A stretch of 64,000 nt of DNA from Treponema succinifaciens DSM 2489. Its GTDB lineage: Bacteria; Spirochaetota; Spirochaetia; Treponematales; Treponemataceae. Each line of letters opens with the position of its first letter. Position 1 is the stretch's first letter. The stretch is from positions 186,001 to 250,000 of the forward strand of contig NC_015385.1 of the NCBI RefSeq assembly GCF_000195275.1, written 5' to 3'. The notes beneath the pieces were generated by a model, which made no database searches, had not been told where the DNA came from, and saw only the letters and a list, made by a program, of their open reading frames with translations. Positions 26,469 to 35,350 of this stretch are shown piece after piece. The translations under genes and the position numbers were made by a program.

Positions 26469-27403
26469 AAAACGAAATTGCAATTCATAACAGTGAATGG
26501 ATAAAAGATAAAATCTACACGGTTTGTGGTGAACAAGTGATGCTGGATTTTGAGCTGGCAGAAATCTATGGCTATGAAACCAAAGCCTTTAATCAGCAGG
26601 TAAAAAACAACATTGAGCGATTCGATGAGGATTTCAGATTTCAACTGACAGTCGAAGAATTCAACGAAATCTTGAGGTGCAAAAATTCCGCCTCAAACGA
26701 AATTTTGAGGTCAAAAAATTTGACCTCAAAAACGGAAAACCGCGGCGGACGACGATATATGCCCTACGCATTTACTGAGCAGGGAATTTATATGCTTATG
26801 ACTGTTTTGAAAGGCGAACTTGCTGTTGCTCAAAGTAAAATACTAATCAGAATGTTCAAGGAAATGAAGCATTTTCTTCAGAACAACGCAAATATTTTTG
26901 CCGAAATCAACACAATAAAGCAAAATCTGCTCGAAACAAACGTCCATCAAAAAGAAGCGGACAAGCGAATTGACGAACTTTTTACGCTTATGGATAAATA
27001 CAATGTGGAAGAAAAACAGGGCATATTCTTTCAGGGACAGATTTTTGACGCTTATGCAAAGTTTGAAAGTTTTATTGCACAGGCGAAAAAAGAAATTATC
27101 CTGATAGACGGCTATGTGGATTTGTCGGTTCTTGAGCGGCTTTCAAAAAAGCAAAGCGGCGTGAATGTAACGATTTACACCGACCCAAAAACGAAACTCA
27201 CCGCACAGGATATTCAAAAGTTCAATGCACAATATCCAACGATGAGTGTAAAGCATACAACAAAAATGCATGACCGGTTTTTGATTGTTGACGGAAAGAC
27301 TTTGTATCACATCGGCGCATCCCTCAAAGATTTGGGCAAGAAATGCTTTGCGTTTGAATTATTGGAGCCGTCACTTATTCCGGCAATTTTGCAGAATGTG
27401 TGA
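26465..27403 (+). CDS. ORF6N-domain protein with PLD-like C-terminal region
   Basis: 312 residues, overlapping hsdM by four bases. Residues 1-140 are the ORF6N (KilA-N-like) DNA-binding domain: VCGEQVMLDFELAEIYGYET, FNQQVKNNIERF, GGRRYMPYAFTEQGIYML. The region with EILRCKNSASNEILRSKN is an imperfect internal duplication. The C-terminal part, with IDGYVDLSVLERLSKK and KMHDRFLIVDG, resembles a phospholipase-D-like fold with one H-D motif. Such proteins are frequent passengers in type I loci and prophages. A perfect 13-bp inverted repeat lies inside the gene at 26703-26731. Role unknown. Confidence 0.82.
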   Translation: MKNEIAIHNSEWIKDKIYTVCGEQVMLDFELAEIYGYETKAFNQQVKNNIERFDEDFRFQLTVEEFNEILRCKNSASNEILRSKNLTSKTENRGGRRYMPYAFTEQGIYMLMTVLKGELAVAQSKILIRMFKEMKHFLQNNANIFAEINTIKQNLLETNVHQKEADKRIDELFTLMDKYNVEEKQGIFFQGQIFDAYAKFESFIAQAKKEIILIDGYVDLSVLERLSKKQSGVNVTIYTDPKTKLTAQDIQKFNAQYPTMSVKHTTKMHDRFLIVDGKTLYHIGASLKDLGKKCFAFELLEPSLIPAILQNV

Positions 27404-27452
27404 TTATCACACGGATTTGATTTTGTTAACGTAAAATCAATGGAGAATTAAG

Positions 27453-27893
27453 ATGGAAAATAAACTTTTATTACAAGCAAAGATTGTAAATGATTCGGAA
27501 TACTCGACTTGGTTTGAAGAATTAAAAACTCGATACAAAAAAAGCCAAATAAAAGCGGCTGTAAAAGTGAACAGTGAGCTTTTGGAATTTTATTGGTCTC
27601 TTGGTCACGATATAGCAGCGAAAAAAGCCGAACAGAAATGGGGAAGCGGAATCATAGAAAGACTTAGCCTTGACTTTAAGAGTGCATTTCTAAAACAAAG
27701 CGGTTTTTCTACGACTAACCTTTGGTACATAAAAAAATGGTTTGTATTTTATGATAGTCATAAGGAAAAACTCCACCAGCTTGGTGGAGAATTCAAAAAA
27801 TTATTTTTTTTCTGTTCCGTGGCGGCATCATATATGCCAACGATTGAAGAGATAGAAAAAGGACTTTCCGAAAATATTTATACGGAAAACTGA
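27453..27893 (+). CDS. DUF1016 / YhcG N-terminal domain protein, truncated
   Basis: 146 residues matching the N-terminal domain of the YhcG (DUF1016) family: AAVKVNSELLEFYWSLGHDI, KWGSGIIERLSLDFK, FSTTNLWYIKKWFVFY. Full-length members have about 340 residues, with a PD-(D/E)XK nuclease domain at the C-terminus that is absent here. The last residues diverge and the frame ends in MPTIEEIEKGLSENIYTEN. This is probably a remnant; it may still bind DNA or a partner. It lies between the ORF6N gene and hsdS. Confidence 0.75.
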   Translation: MENKLLLQAKIVNDSEYSTWFEELKTRYKKSQIKAAVKVNSELLEFYWSLGHDIAAKKAEQKWGSGIIERLSLDFKSAFLKQSGFSTTNLWYIKKWFVFYDSHKEKLHQLGGEFKKLFFFCSVAASYMPTIEEIEKGLSENIYTEN

Positions 27894-27987
27894 AAGATTG
27901 CCACACGGATTCGAGCCGCCTAACGGCGTCTCTGTGAAAACCGTCATCCTGAACTTGTTTCGGGAGCTATAAAAGAGAATTAGGATA

Positions 27988-29142
27988 ATGAAAGTGAAAT
28001 ATATAAAACTAAAAAAAATTGCGACATATCCAACAGGTAAACTCAATTCAAACGCTGCCGAAAAAGATGGTATTTATCCTTTCTTTACATGTTCACATGA
28101 TATATATCGTATAAATAATTATGCTTATGACGGTGAATATGTTTTGTTAGGTGGTAATAATGCTACAGGAGATTTTCCAATTTTCTATTATAACGGAAAA
28201 TTCAATGCTTATCAGAGAACATATTTAATTCAGCCAATAGATACTAATCAATTCGATACTCGCTATTTGTTTTATTCAATTGGTTTAAAATTAAAGTTGA
28301 TGCAAAGTAATGCAGCCGGAACTGCAACAAGATTTTTGACGCAACCAATTCTTGATAATATAAATATTGAATATAGACCTCTCCCCACACAACAAAAAAT
28401 CGCCTCAATACTATCAGCCTACGACGACCTAATACAAAACTACAAAAAGCAGATAGAAGCCCTGCAAACCGCCGCCAGCGAACTCTACAAAGAATGGTTC
28501 GTCCGCTTCCGCTTCCCAGGCTGGCAAAATGCAAAGTTTGAAAATGGAATACCAGAGGGGTGGTCTATTTGTCGCTTAAAGGATTTTGGAAAAGTAATAA
28601 CAGGAAAAACACCACCAACAGAGAAAGAAGAATATTATGGTGGAGATGTTATGTTTGTAAAAACTCCTGATATGCATGGAAATATGTTTGTTCAATCAAC
28701 TTCTGAATATCTATCAAAACTAGGATGTGAATATCAAAAAGCACAGTATTTACCAGAAAATTCAATTATGGTTTCTTGCATTGGAACAGGAGGAATAACT
28801 GCAATAAATGCTTATCCTGCAAACACAAATCAGCAGATTAATTCAATTATTTTGAAGGATAAGAAATATCTACCATGGTTATATTTTACAATTTCAAACA
28901 TGAAAGAAACCATCGAAATGTTTGGAAACACAGGTACGACCATGACAAATTTAAGCAAAGGAAAATTTGAAAAACTTAAGGTTGTAAAACCTGAACATTC
29001 AATAATTCAGACATTTGAAAATAAAGTTTCACCTTTATTTGAACAAATAAAGAATCTGAATAAGCAAATCACCAACCTAACCCAACAGCGCGACCTGTTG
29101 TTACCACGCCTCATGAGCGGTAAACTGGAGGTATTGAAATGA
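27988..29142 (+). CDS. hsdS: type I restriction-modification specificity subunit HsdS
   Basis: 384 residues with two target-recognition halves. The first (residues 1-130) ends in the conserved PLPTQQKIASILSAYDDLI followed by a coiled coil. The second starts at GIPEGWSICRLKDFGKVITG and ends with the second coiled coil, NLNKQITNLTQQRDLLLPRL. It sets the DNA sequence recognised by the HsdMSR complex. The spacer codons are C-rich while both recognition halves are AT-rich, as expected if recognition domains are swapped by recombination. It overlaps the next gene by four bases. Confidence 0.95.
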   Translation: MKVKYIKLKKIATYPTGKLNSNAAEKDGIYPFFTCSHDIYRINNYAYDGEYVLLGGNNATGDFPIFYYNGKFNAYQRTYLIQPIDTNQFDTRYLFYSIGLKLKLMQSNAAGTATRFLTQPILDNINIEYRPLPTQQKIASILSAYDDLIQNYKKQIEALQTAASELYKEWFVRFRFPGWQNAKFENGIPEGWSICRLKDFGKVITGKTPPTEKEEYYGGDVMFVKTPDMHGNMFVQSTSEYLSKLGCEYQKAQYLPENSIMVSCIGTGGITAINAYPANTNQQINSIILKDKKYLPWLYFTISNMKETIEMFGNTGTTMTNLSKGKFEKLKVVKPEHSIIQTFENKVSPLFEQIKNLNKQITNLTQQRDLLLPRLMSGKLEVLK

Positions 29143-30476
29143 TTAGCTCTTGGTTTAATGAAAATAATATTTACTCTTCTAAAACGCGAAATTATTTTAA
29201 GGAAGTAATAAGTTCATATAACAATGAAAATTTCCGTTCAGCAATTGTTATGCTTTATTCTACTGTAATTTCTGATTTAATAATAAAATTACAAGAGTTA
29301 AGAGATTCTGATGGAGATAAAAAGGCTCAAACAATTCTTTCGCAAATTGAATCAAAACGTATTCAGAAATCTAGTAACGGAACGCAATATGATTCTAGTT
29401 GGGAACGAGAAATTGTCGATAAGATTGCAAAAGAAACAGATTTAATTGAATCTCATATCAAAATTAAATTAGATCATTTGCATGACATTAGAAATCTTTG
29501 TGCGCATCCTGCCTTGAGTTCTGAATATGAACTCTACCAGCCAAGTAAGGAAGAAACCGTTGCATTTATAAAAGAATTGTATCAAGAAATTCTAGTTAAG
29601 CCCCCATATTACATTGGTAGCGTATTCGATAAATTGACAGATGATTTAGTCATTCAAAAACAAAATTTTCATGATGATTATGATACTCTGAAATTCTATC
29701 TAGAAAAAAGATATTTCAATAGAATGTCAGATAAAATGTTCTTAATGATTTACAAAAAATTATGGAAATTCATTTTTATGAAAGACGAGGATCAACAATG
29801 TATTGATAACAGAGATATTAACTTAAAATGTATTCGAGTTATGCTCAATTTAAGAAAAGAGTTGATTTTCAAAGAAATAAAGGGTGATGAATCCTACAGT
29901 GATTTTTCACCTAATCCTGAAAAATGCGATTTACTAATTGATTTATTTATAAGTATTCCAAAATTATATGAACAATTCTCACCTTTATTAAGAGAGACTT
30001 TTGAAACAATGTTGCCAGATTTACCTGCAAGAAAAGGTGTTTTATCATGGTATATTCACAAAGATTTCGATGAGTATTATACATGGTTAATAAATGATGA
30101 GGCAATTAATGGCGAAACAGGTTATTCACGACCTATTGTAGATGCTTTGAGTACATACTTTAGTAATAATGGAATGGATATAGAGTGGATAGATTATTCC
30201 ATTCTGCATTTTTCTAAAAGTGGTTCTTTTGATTCTGCAGATTCTCGTTTCAATTTATTTATACTTCCAATTCTTAATAAAATAAGCAAAGATCAATTGA
30301 TCGTATTAATGAAAGGAATAAATGATAATTTCCAAGTATATAGGCGAGGTAGAAGTTGGTCAGATAACACAAAAATTGTGAATGAAACCTCAAAAAGATT
30401 TCAATTGGATGATTCATTTTTCTCCGATTATCAAAATTTCAGGTATAACAAAGATATTGATGAGGATGATTTCTAA
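29139..30476 (+). CDS. hypothetical protein with HEPN-type Rx4H motif, in the hsd operon
   Basis: 445 residues. The N-terminal 150 residues are helical and contain HDIRNLCAHPAL, in which R118 and H123 form the Rx4H motif of HEPN ribonucleases, with the usual polar residue after the arginine. The remaining 300 residues are helical without a known motif. It overlaps hsdS and shares the TAATG junction with the KAP gene, so the three are translationally coupled. HEPN RNases inside type I loci are known from PrrC, an anticodon nuclease. A defence RNase role is inference. The gene is markedly AT-rich. Confidence 0.6.
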   Translation: MISSWFNENNIYSSKTRNYFKEVISSYNNENFRSAIVMLYSTVISDLIIKLQELRDSDGDKKAQTILSQIESKRIQKSSNGTQYDSSWEREIVDKIAKETDLIESHIKIKLDHLHDIRNLCAHPALSSEYELYQPSKEETVAFIKELYQEILVKPPYYIGSVFDKLTDDLVIQKQNFHDDYDTLKFYLEKRYFNRMSDKMFLMIYKKLWKFIFMKDEDQQCIDNRDINLKCIRVMLNLRKELIFKEIKGDESYSDFSPNPEKCDLLIDLFISIPKLYEQFSPLLRETFETMLPDLPARKGVLSWYIHKDFDEYYTWLINDEAINGETGYSRPIVDALSTYFSNNGMDIEWIDYSILHFSKSGSFDSADSRFNLFILPILNKISKDQLIVLMKGINDNFQVYRRGRSWSDNTKIVNETSKRFQLDDSFFSDYQNFRYNKDIDEDDF

Positions 30477-32169
30477 TGATTAAAAAGATATTATCAGATG
30501 ACGCCATAAATTCTTTTGAAGATGATTTATTAAATCGTAGTAGTTTTGTCGAAAATCTTTCTTCTTCTCTGCTTTCATGGAATGATAAGAAATCATTAGT
30601 AATTGGCCTTTTTGGAAAATGGGGCTCTGGTAAAACTTCAATTATAAATCTGTTAGAAAAACAGTTGTCTTCCGGAAAAGAAGAGAAATCGTTAAAAGAT
30701 AAGAAAAAATCTCCAATTGTAATCAATTTTAATCCATGGGGATATTCTGAAACAGAAGATTTATTAGAACCATTTATCCGACAGATTCAAGCAACATTAA
30801 AAGGACCTGATAAGATAAAAGGATTTGGAAAGAAATTAGAGTTATATTTGAATTTAATCAAATTAACTCCTACAAAACAATCGATGCTTTCATTCTGGTC
30901 AGCGATAACAATGGTTTTATCTTTTGTAGGAATAAGCTTGCCTCAATTGCTTCCAAATCTTTGTAAGGAAATAAAAGATACTGCAAAATGGGTATCACCT
31001 ATAACACTAATAGTTTCCTTTATTATTATTGTGTGTAATATCGTTCTTTCTGTTATTAAGATTCGAAATAAAAATTTAGATGAATCTGTTTCAAAAATCA
31101 AAACAGATATTGGTAACATCTTAGAAAAAGAAAATAGAAAATTAATCATAATTATGGATGATATCGATAGATTATCATCACAAGAAATAAAACAACTTTT
31201 TAGAATTGTCCGCTCAAATGCTGATTTTCCAAACACAATATATCTGCTTTCTTTTGATCGAGAAATTGTCGAAAAAAGTTTGGATATTCAAAATAGAATT
31301 GATGGTAGAGAATACTTGGAAAAGATTATTAATATTGAATATGATTTGCCTTCAATTCCATCATCTACATTAAGCAGAATTTTAATGGACGAATTAAAAA
31401 ATATTGCCCAGAATTTTACTGAAGATCAGAATTCGATTTTTGGAATAGAAAATACAAAATGGGCTTATGTATATAATTCGATAGTTTCAAATCTTACAAC
31501 TATTCGTGAAATCAAAAGATATGTAAATGCTGTAAAATTCAAATTATCCCAGTATATAAATAAGGGTGTTTTAGAAATTAATCTTATAGATTTTCTTGCT
31601 ACCGAGTTTATTCGTTTGAAATTTCCAGAGTATTATGACTTTATTAGAGATAATAAACTATGGTTTATTACTTCTAAAGAAAACCTAGAATATAAGCTCC
31701 CAAACAAAAAAGAAAAATATGATAAATGGTTTGCAGAAAGTTTTAAGGAATCATATACAGAAAATGACAAAGATTGTTTAGATTGCATCTTAGCTCAAAT
31801 CTTTCCAGCTATTAGATATTGTTCAAAAAATGTATCAAGTATCCTGACCCCAACTTCGTATTATAATAATGATAAATATTGTTCCATTGCTTCAGAAAAA
31901 TTTTTTGATGTGTATTTTAATCATGTGCCAGGCATTCCTAAGAATGATTGTTCAAATTATGATGTTCAGTTTGTTAAATCATTATCTAACAATTATGATG
32001 AATTGAGTAAAACATTTAGACAATATATCAAAGATGAAAAAATCTTATCTTTATTGCAATTATTGGAAAGCAATTCCCTTTCAGGCTCATTTATTATAAT
32101 AAGCCTCAGATTTAGACACGGAGGAGAAAAAACAACGAATTTGTGCTAAGGTCAAGGTAGGACAAATTC

Positions 32170-32460
32170 ATGGGAAGAAAAAGAAAGGATTTTTCAGACA
32201 AGTTCAAACTCGAAGTTGCAAAAGAGGCTCTTAAAAAGAGAGCTAAAGAGGCGGAGGTCGCTGCAAAGTACAGCATTGCACCAAGCACACTGTCTGAATG
32301 GATGGAGCAGTTTCTGGAAGGAAAACTTGAGACAGACGAACAGAAAGCCCTCCGTGAAGAGAATGAAAGGCTACGGGCAAAGCAGGATGAAATGCTCGCC
32401 TCATTAGGAAAGAAACAGCTCGAGGTTGACTTGCTAAAAAAAAAGCTTCATCTGGACTAG
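32170..32460 (+). CDS. IS3-family transposase OrfA
   Basis: 96 residues: a helix-turn-helix (KFKLEVAKEALKKRAKEAEV, IAPSTLSEWMEQFLEG) and a leucine-zipper-like tail (LREENERLRAKQDEMLASLG). Near its end is a nine-A run (32436-32444) giving the slippery heptamer A-AAA-AAG at 32439-32445. A -1 shift there leads without a stop into orfB, as in other IS3 elements, which make the active OrfAB transposase this way. OrfA alone is usually a regulator. Confidence 0.9.
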   Translation: MGRKRKDFSDKFKLEVAKEALKKRAKEAEVAAKYSIAPSTLSEWMEQFLEGKLETDEQKALREENERLRAKQDEMLASLGKKQLEVDLLKKKLHLD

Positions 32461-32486
32461 CATCATGGCAGCTTGTTCAAAAAGAT

Positions 32487-33368
32487 ATGCATGACAAAAA
32501 TGGAGTCGGGCTGTCTGTACTTGAACAGTGCCGGATACTGAAACTTCCACGGGCAACTTACTATGAGCGCTGCAGATTTGAAGCAGAACGACAGAAAAAG
32601 AAGGCTGGGGAAAACAAAACAAGGTTCAATCGTGCAAAAATTGTAATCAATGAGTGGTCAACTCACAGTACCTATGGTTACAAAAAGATGTCAAAGCATC
32701 TGAAAAGACTCGGGTACGACTGGGCTGGAGAAAAGTTTATCCGCAACCTGTACAAGGAACTTGGAATCAAAGGCCAGAAGCCTGTCTTCAAGACCACAAG
32801 AAGCGGAAAAGCGCCATACGGAAAGTTCCCGTACCTCTTGCGGAACAAGCTCATCGCGTTCCCGAACCAGGTAATGGCGACAGACATCACTTACATCAAG
32901 ACTCCATGGGGCATGATGTATTTTACGGCCGTGATTGATTTGTACAGCCGGAAGATTCTGAGCTGGCGGCTCTCGGACAGCATGAGGACAGATTTCTGCC
33001 TGGAATGCGTGAGGGAAGCCTTTGAGAAATACGGGGTTCCGGCAGTATTCAACACGGACTGCGGTTCCCAGTATACCAGCGGAGAGTTCATCGGGCTTCT
33101 GAAATCCTACAATGTTGAAATCAGCATGGACGGAATCGGAAGATGCAAGGACAACATCTTTGTAGAGCGAACCTGGCGTACTTTGAAATATGAATGGATT
33201 TTTCTCCGGGATTACAGATCCGAAGAAGAACTCCGGAAACTGCTTGGAGAATTCGTGAGGTTCTTCAACAATGAAAGAATTCATCAGGGCTTGGATTACA
33301 AGACTCCTGACGAAGTATACAGGGAAGGAAGTTTTCCTTCGGCAATCATCAACAAGATGGCTGCATAA
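32487..33368 (+). CDS. IS3-family transposase OrfB (DDE integrase)
   Basis: 293 residues from the first ATG, though the active product is probably the OrfAB fusion entered from the -1 shift at about 32445. The retroviral-type integrase core is complete: D in MATDITYI, D in NTDCGSQYTS, and E in NIFVERTWRTLKYE. An HTH_21 segment (YGYKKMSKHLKRLGYDWAGE) comes before it. No stop or frameshift breaks it, so the element looks active. Confidence 0.93.
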   Translation: MHDKNGVGLSVLEQCRILKLPRATYYERCRFEAERQKKKAGENKTRFNRAKIVINEWSTHSTYGYKKMSKHLKRLGYDWAGEKFIRNLYKELGIKGQKPVFKTTRSGKAPYGKFPYLLRNKLIAFPNQVMATDITYIKTPWGMMYFTAVIDLYSRKILSWRLSDSMRTDFCLECVREAFEKYGVPAVFNTDCGSQYTSGEFIGLLKSYNVEISMDGIGRCKDNIFVERTWRTLKYEWIFLRDYRSEEELRKLLGEFVRFFNNERIHQGLDYKTPDEVYREGSFPSAIINKMAA

Positions 33369-34160
33369 AATTCGTTATTTTTCAGACAAAATGTCTGGAC
33401 AAAGGGCTTAGCTTATATTGAAGAAAAGAATTATGTACCTTATTTTTCAGCATTATTTGATATTGCAGAAGAACTTCCTGATGGGAATGATTTTTGGAAT
33501 TTTGGCAGTGATACCACTGTTTTTAGAATTTTTTACTTCTTAATAAAAGAAAAAAGTAAGGAACAGAATTCTGAATTATTGAAAAAACTCATAGCAAACA
33601 CAAAAGACATTTATATGTTTATTCATATTCTTTATATGGATAAAGAATGTATTGAAAAAAAGAATTTCCACCAAATGATAACAACAGAAGATTCTTATAA
33701 TGAACTAAACCTCTTGCTATTACAAAAAATCAAAGATCGTCAAGATTCTTTAATGGATCGTAAATTTTATACTAGAATTTGTTTTTATTGGAATACACAA
33801 GACACAGAGTCTTTTAAAAAATATGCAAGTAAAAAAATGGAATCAGATAATGATTTCTTAACAGTTGTTGATAAAATGATTTATACAACTAAATCTATCA
33901 CAGGAAATCAGGTTTTTGAAAATACAAGATTTAATTATGATGCTTTAAAATTATTTTGTAATTTAGAAGAAGCAAAAGATAGAATAGAATCAATAATTAA
34001 TATGAATGAAGAATTATATAAAAGTCATAAAAAAGGATGTGATCTTTTTATTAGATTTTATGACTGTCGAGATAATGACTTTATACCACCAATAATAGAG
34101 TAAGGATTTTTTCATTTCCCAAAATTGCAAATTTATCGTTTTTGCGAAACAGAATAGAAG

Positions 34161-34197
34161 AAAATAGGGGAAATCAGCGGTAAATTTCCCCTATTTT
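34161..34197 (+). terminator. inverted repeat after the KAP gene
   Basis: AAAATAGGGGAAAT (34161-34174) pairs perfectly with ATTTCCCCTATTTT (34184-34197). The A and T runs at its ends make it a likely bidirectional terminator between the KAP gene and fic. Confidence 0.75.
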
Positions 34198-34282
34198 GTG
34201 CAAATACACATTTCATGCACAAAATATAAAAAATATTGTGCACGTCTTGACAATATGCGCAAACAGACGGAAAATATAGTTA

Positions 34283-35338
34283 ATGACTAAACTTCCATAC
34301 AACATTGATTTTGATGATGTTCAGATACTCAAAGCCCTTAATAACGCCAATCATAAACTTGGGCAGCTTAATGGGGCGATTAATTTGTTGCCAAATCCTT
34401 ATGTTATTTTTAATGCTATCACATTAGGCGAAGCTAAGGAATCTTCGGAAATAGAAAACATTGTTACTACTTTTGATGAGATTTTTAAGGAGATGTCTTA
34501 TTCAAAAACAAATCCCGCATCAAAAGAAGTCTTAAATTATCGTCAGGCAATGCTCAAAGGCTACAATCTTGTAAAAGAAAATGGATTTTTGAGCGTAAAT
34601 CATATAATTCAGATTCATCACATTGTTGAGCCAGAAGCAGGAGATTTACGAAAGCTTCCTGGAACAGTGATTATGAATACAAAGACTGGTGAAACACTGC
34701 ATACTCCACCACAGAATTATGAAGAAATTTCTGACTATCTTACAAATCTTGAAAAATATATAAACATCAAAGATCTGGAAGATACGGATGCAATTTTAAA
34801 AATGGCAGTAATTCATTTTCAGTTCGAGTCCATTCATCCATTTTATGACGGCAACGGTCGAACAGGCCGTATGATAAACGTTCTCTATTTAACACTTGCA
34901 AAAAAACTTGATATTCCGATTTTGTATTTAAGTAAATATATAAACCAAAATCGCCAAAAGTATTATGAATTGTTAAATGCTACTCAGCAGGATTTATCAA
35001 AAATAAAAGATTTTATTCTGTTCATGATTCAGGGAATTTATGAAATGTCAGATTTTACTCTAAATTTTATAAATTCCTTTATGAAAACAATGAATGATGC
35101 GTCTAATCTGATTAAAGATCGATGTCCAAAGATTTATTCACAGGAACTTGTTGAGCATTTATTTTTTGATTTTTATACCAAAAATGAATTTCTTTGCGAA
35201 AAACTTGGTATCAGCAGAAATACTTCAAGCAAGTATCTGCACGAACTGACAGAAGCTGGAATTCTGATTGAAGAAAAAGTTGGCAAAACAAAATTATATA
35301 AAAATGCATTCTTGTACAATTTGATCAGGTTATGGTAG
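34283..35338 (+). CDS. Fic-domain protein (putative AMPylator)
   Basis: 351 residues. The Fic core motif HPFYDGNGRTGR is complete at about 184-195. The inhibitory helix motif (S/T)xxxE(G/N) is present near residue 57 (SSEIEN), so this is a self-inhibited class II Fic protein. The C-terminal region resembles a winged helix (CEKLGISRNTSSKYLHELTE). Such proteins transfer AMP or other nucleotides to target hydroxyls. A possible promoter region lies just upstream (TTGACA near 34248). It precedes hsdR by 12 bases and is often seen in type I loci. Confidence 0.93.
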   Translation: MTKLPYNIDFDDVQILKALNNANHKLGQLNGAINLLPNPYVIFNAITLGEAKESSEIENIVTTFDEIFKEMSYSKTNPASKEVLNYRQAMLKGYNLVKENGFLSVNHIIQIHHIVEPEAGDLRKLPGTVIMNTKTGETLHTPPQNYEEISDYLTNLEKYINIKDLEDTDAILKMAVIHFQFESIHPFYDGNGRTGRMINVLYLTLAKKLDIPILYLSKYINQNRQKYYELLNATQQDLSKIKDFILFMIQGIYEMSDFTLNFINSFMKTMNDASNLIKDRCPKIYSQELVEHLFFDFYTKNEFLCEKLGISRNTSSKYLHELTEAGILIEEKVGKTKLYKNAFLYNLIRLW

Positions 35339-35350
35339 GAGTAGCAGTTT

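Larger units (their letters stand above)
32111..33398 (+). mobile_element. IS3-family insertion sequence
   Basis: About 1.29 kb with orfA and orfB in IS3 order. Ends are imperfect inverted repeats sharing AGACA at the tip and an AACGAATTT block about 25-33 bases in. The exact tips and target duplication could not be fixed by eye (AGA versus ACA flank the proposed ends). It is noticeably richer in G+C than the surrounding AT-rich genes, pointing to recent arrival. Confidence 0.85.
30476..34103 (+). pseudogene. KAP-family P-loop NTPase, interrupted by an IS3-family element
   Basis: The first part (30476-32110) has Walker A GLFGKWGSGKTS at 45-56, the KAP signature NFNPWGY near 85-90, two membrane helices near 137-157 and 173-194, and Walker B LIIIMDDIDRLS near 223-234. 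An insertion sequence follows. The same frame resumes at about 33399 with TKGLAYIEEKNYVPYFSALF and runs to the stop at 34103. Removing 32111-33398 restores one 779-residue frame. KAP NTPases are membrane-linked ATPases found in defence loci. As sequenced the product would be truncated at residue 557. Confidence 0.85.

Noticed and set aside
32108-33401. Clear target-site duplication of the IS3 element
   Set aside because: The bases on the two sides (AGA and ACA) do not match well and the tips are imperfect, so none is claimed.
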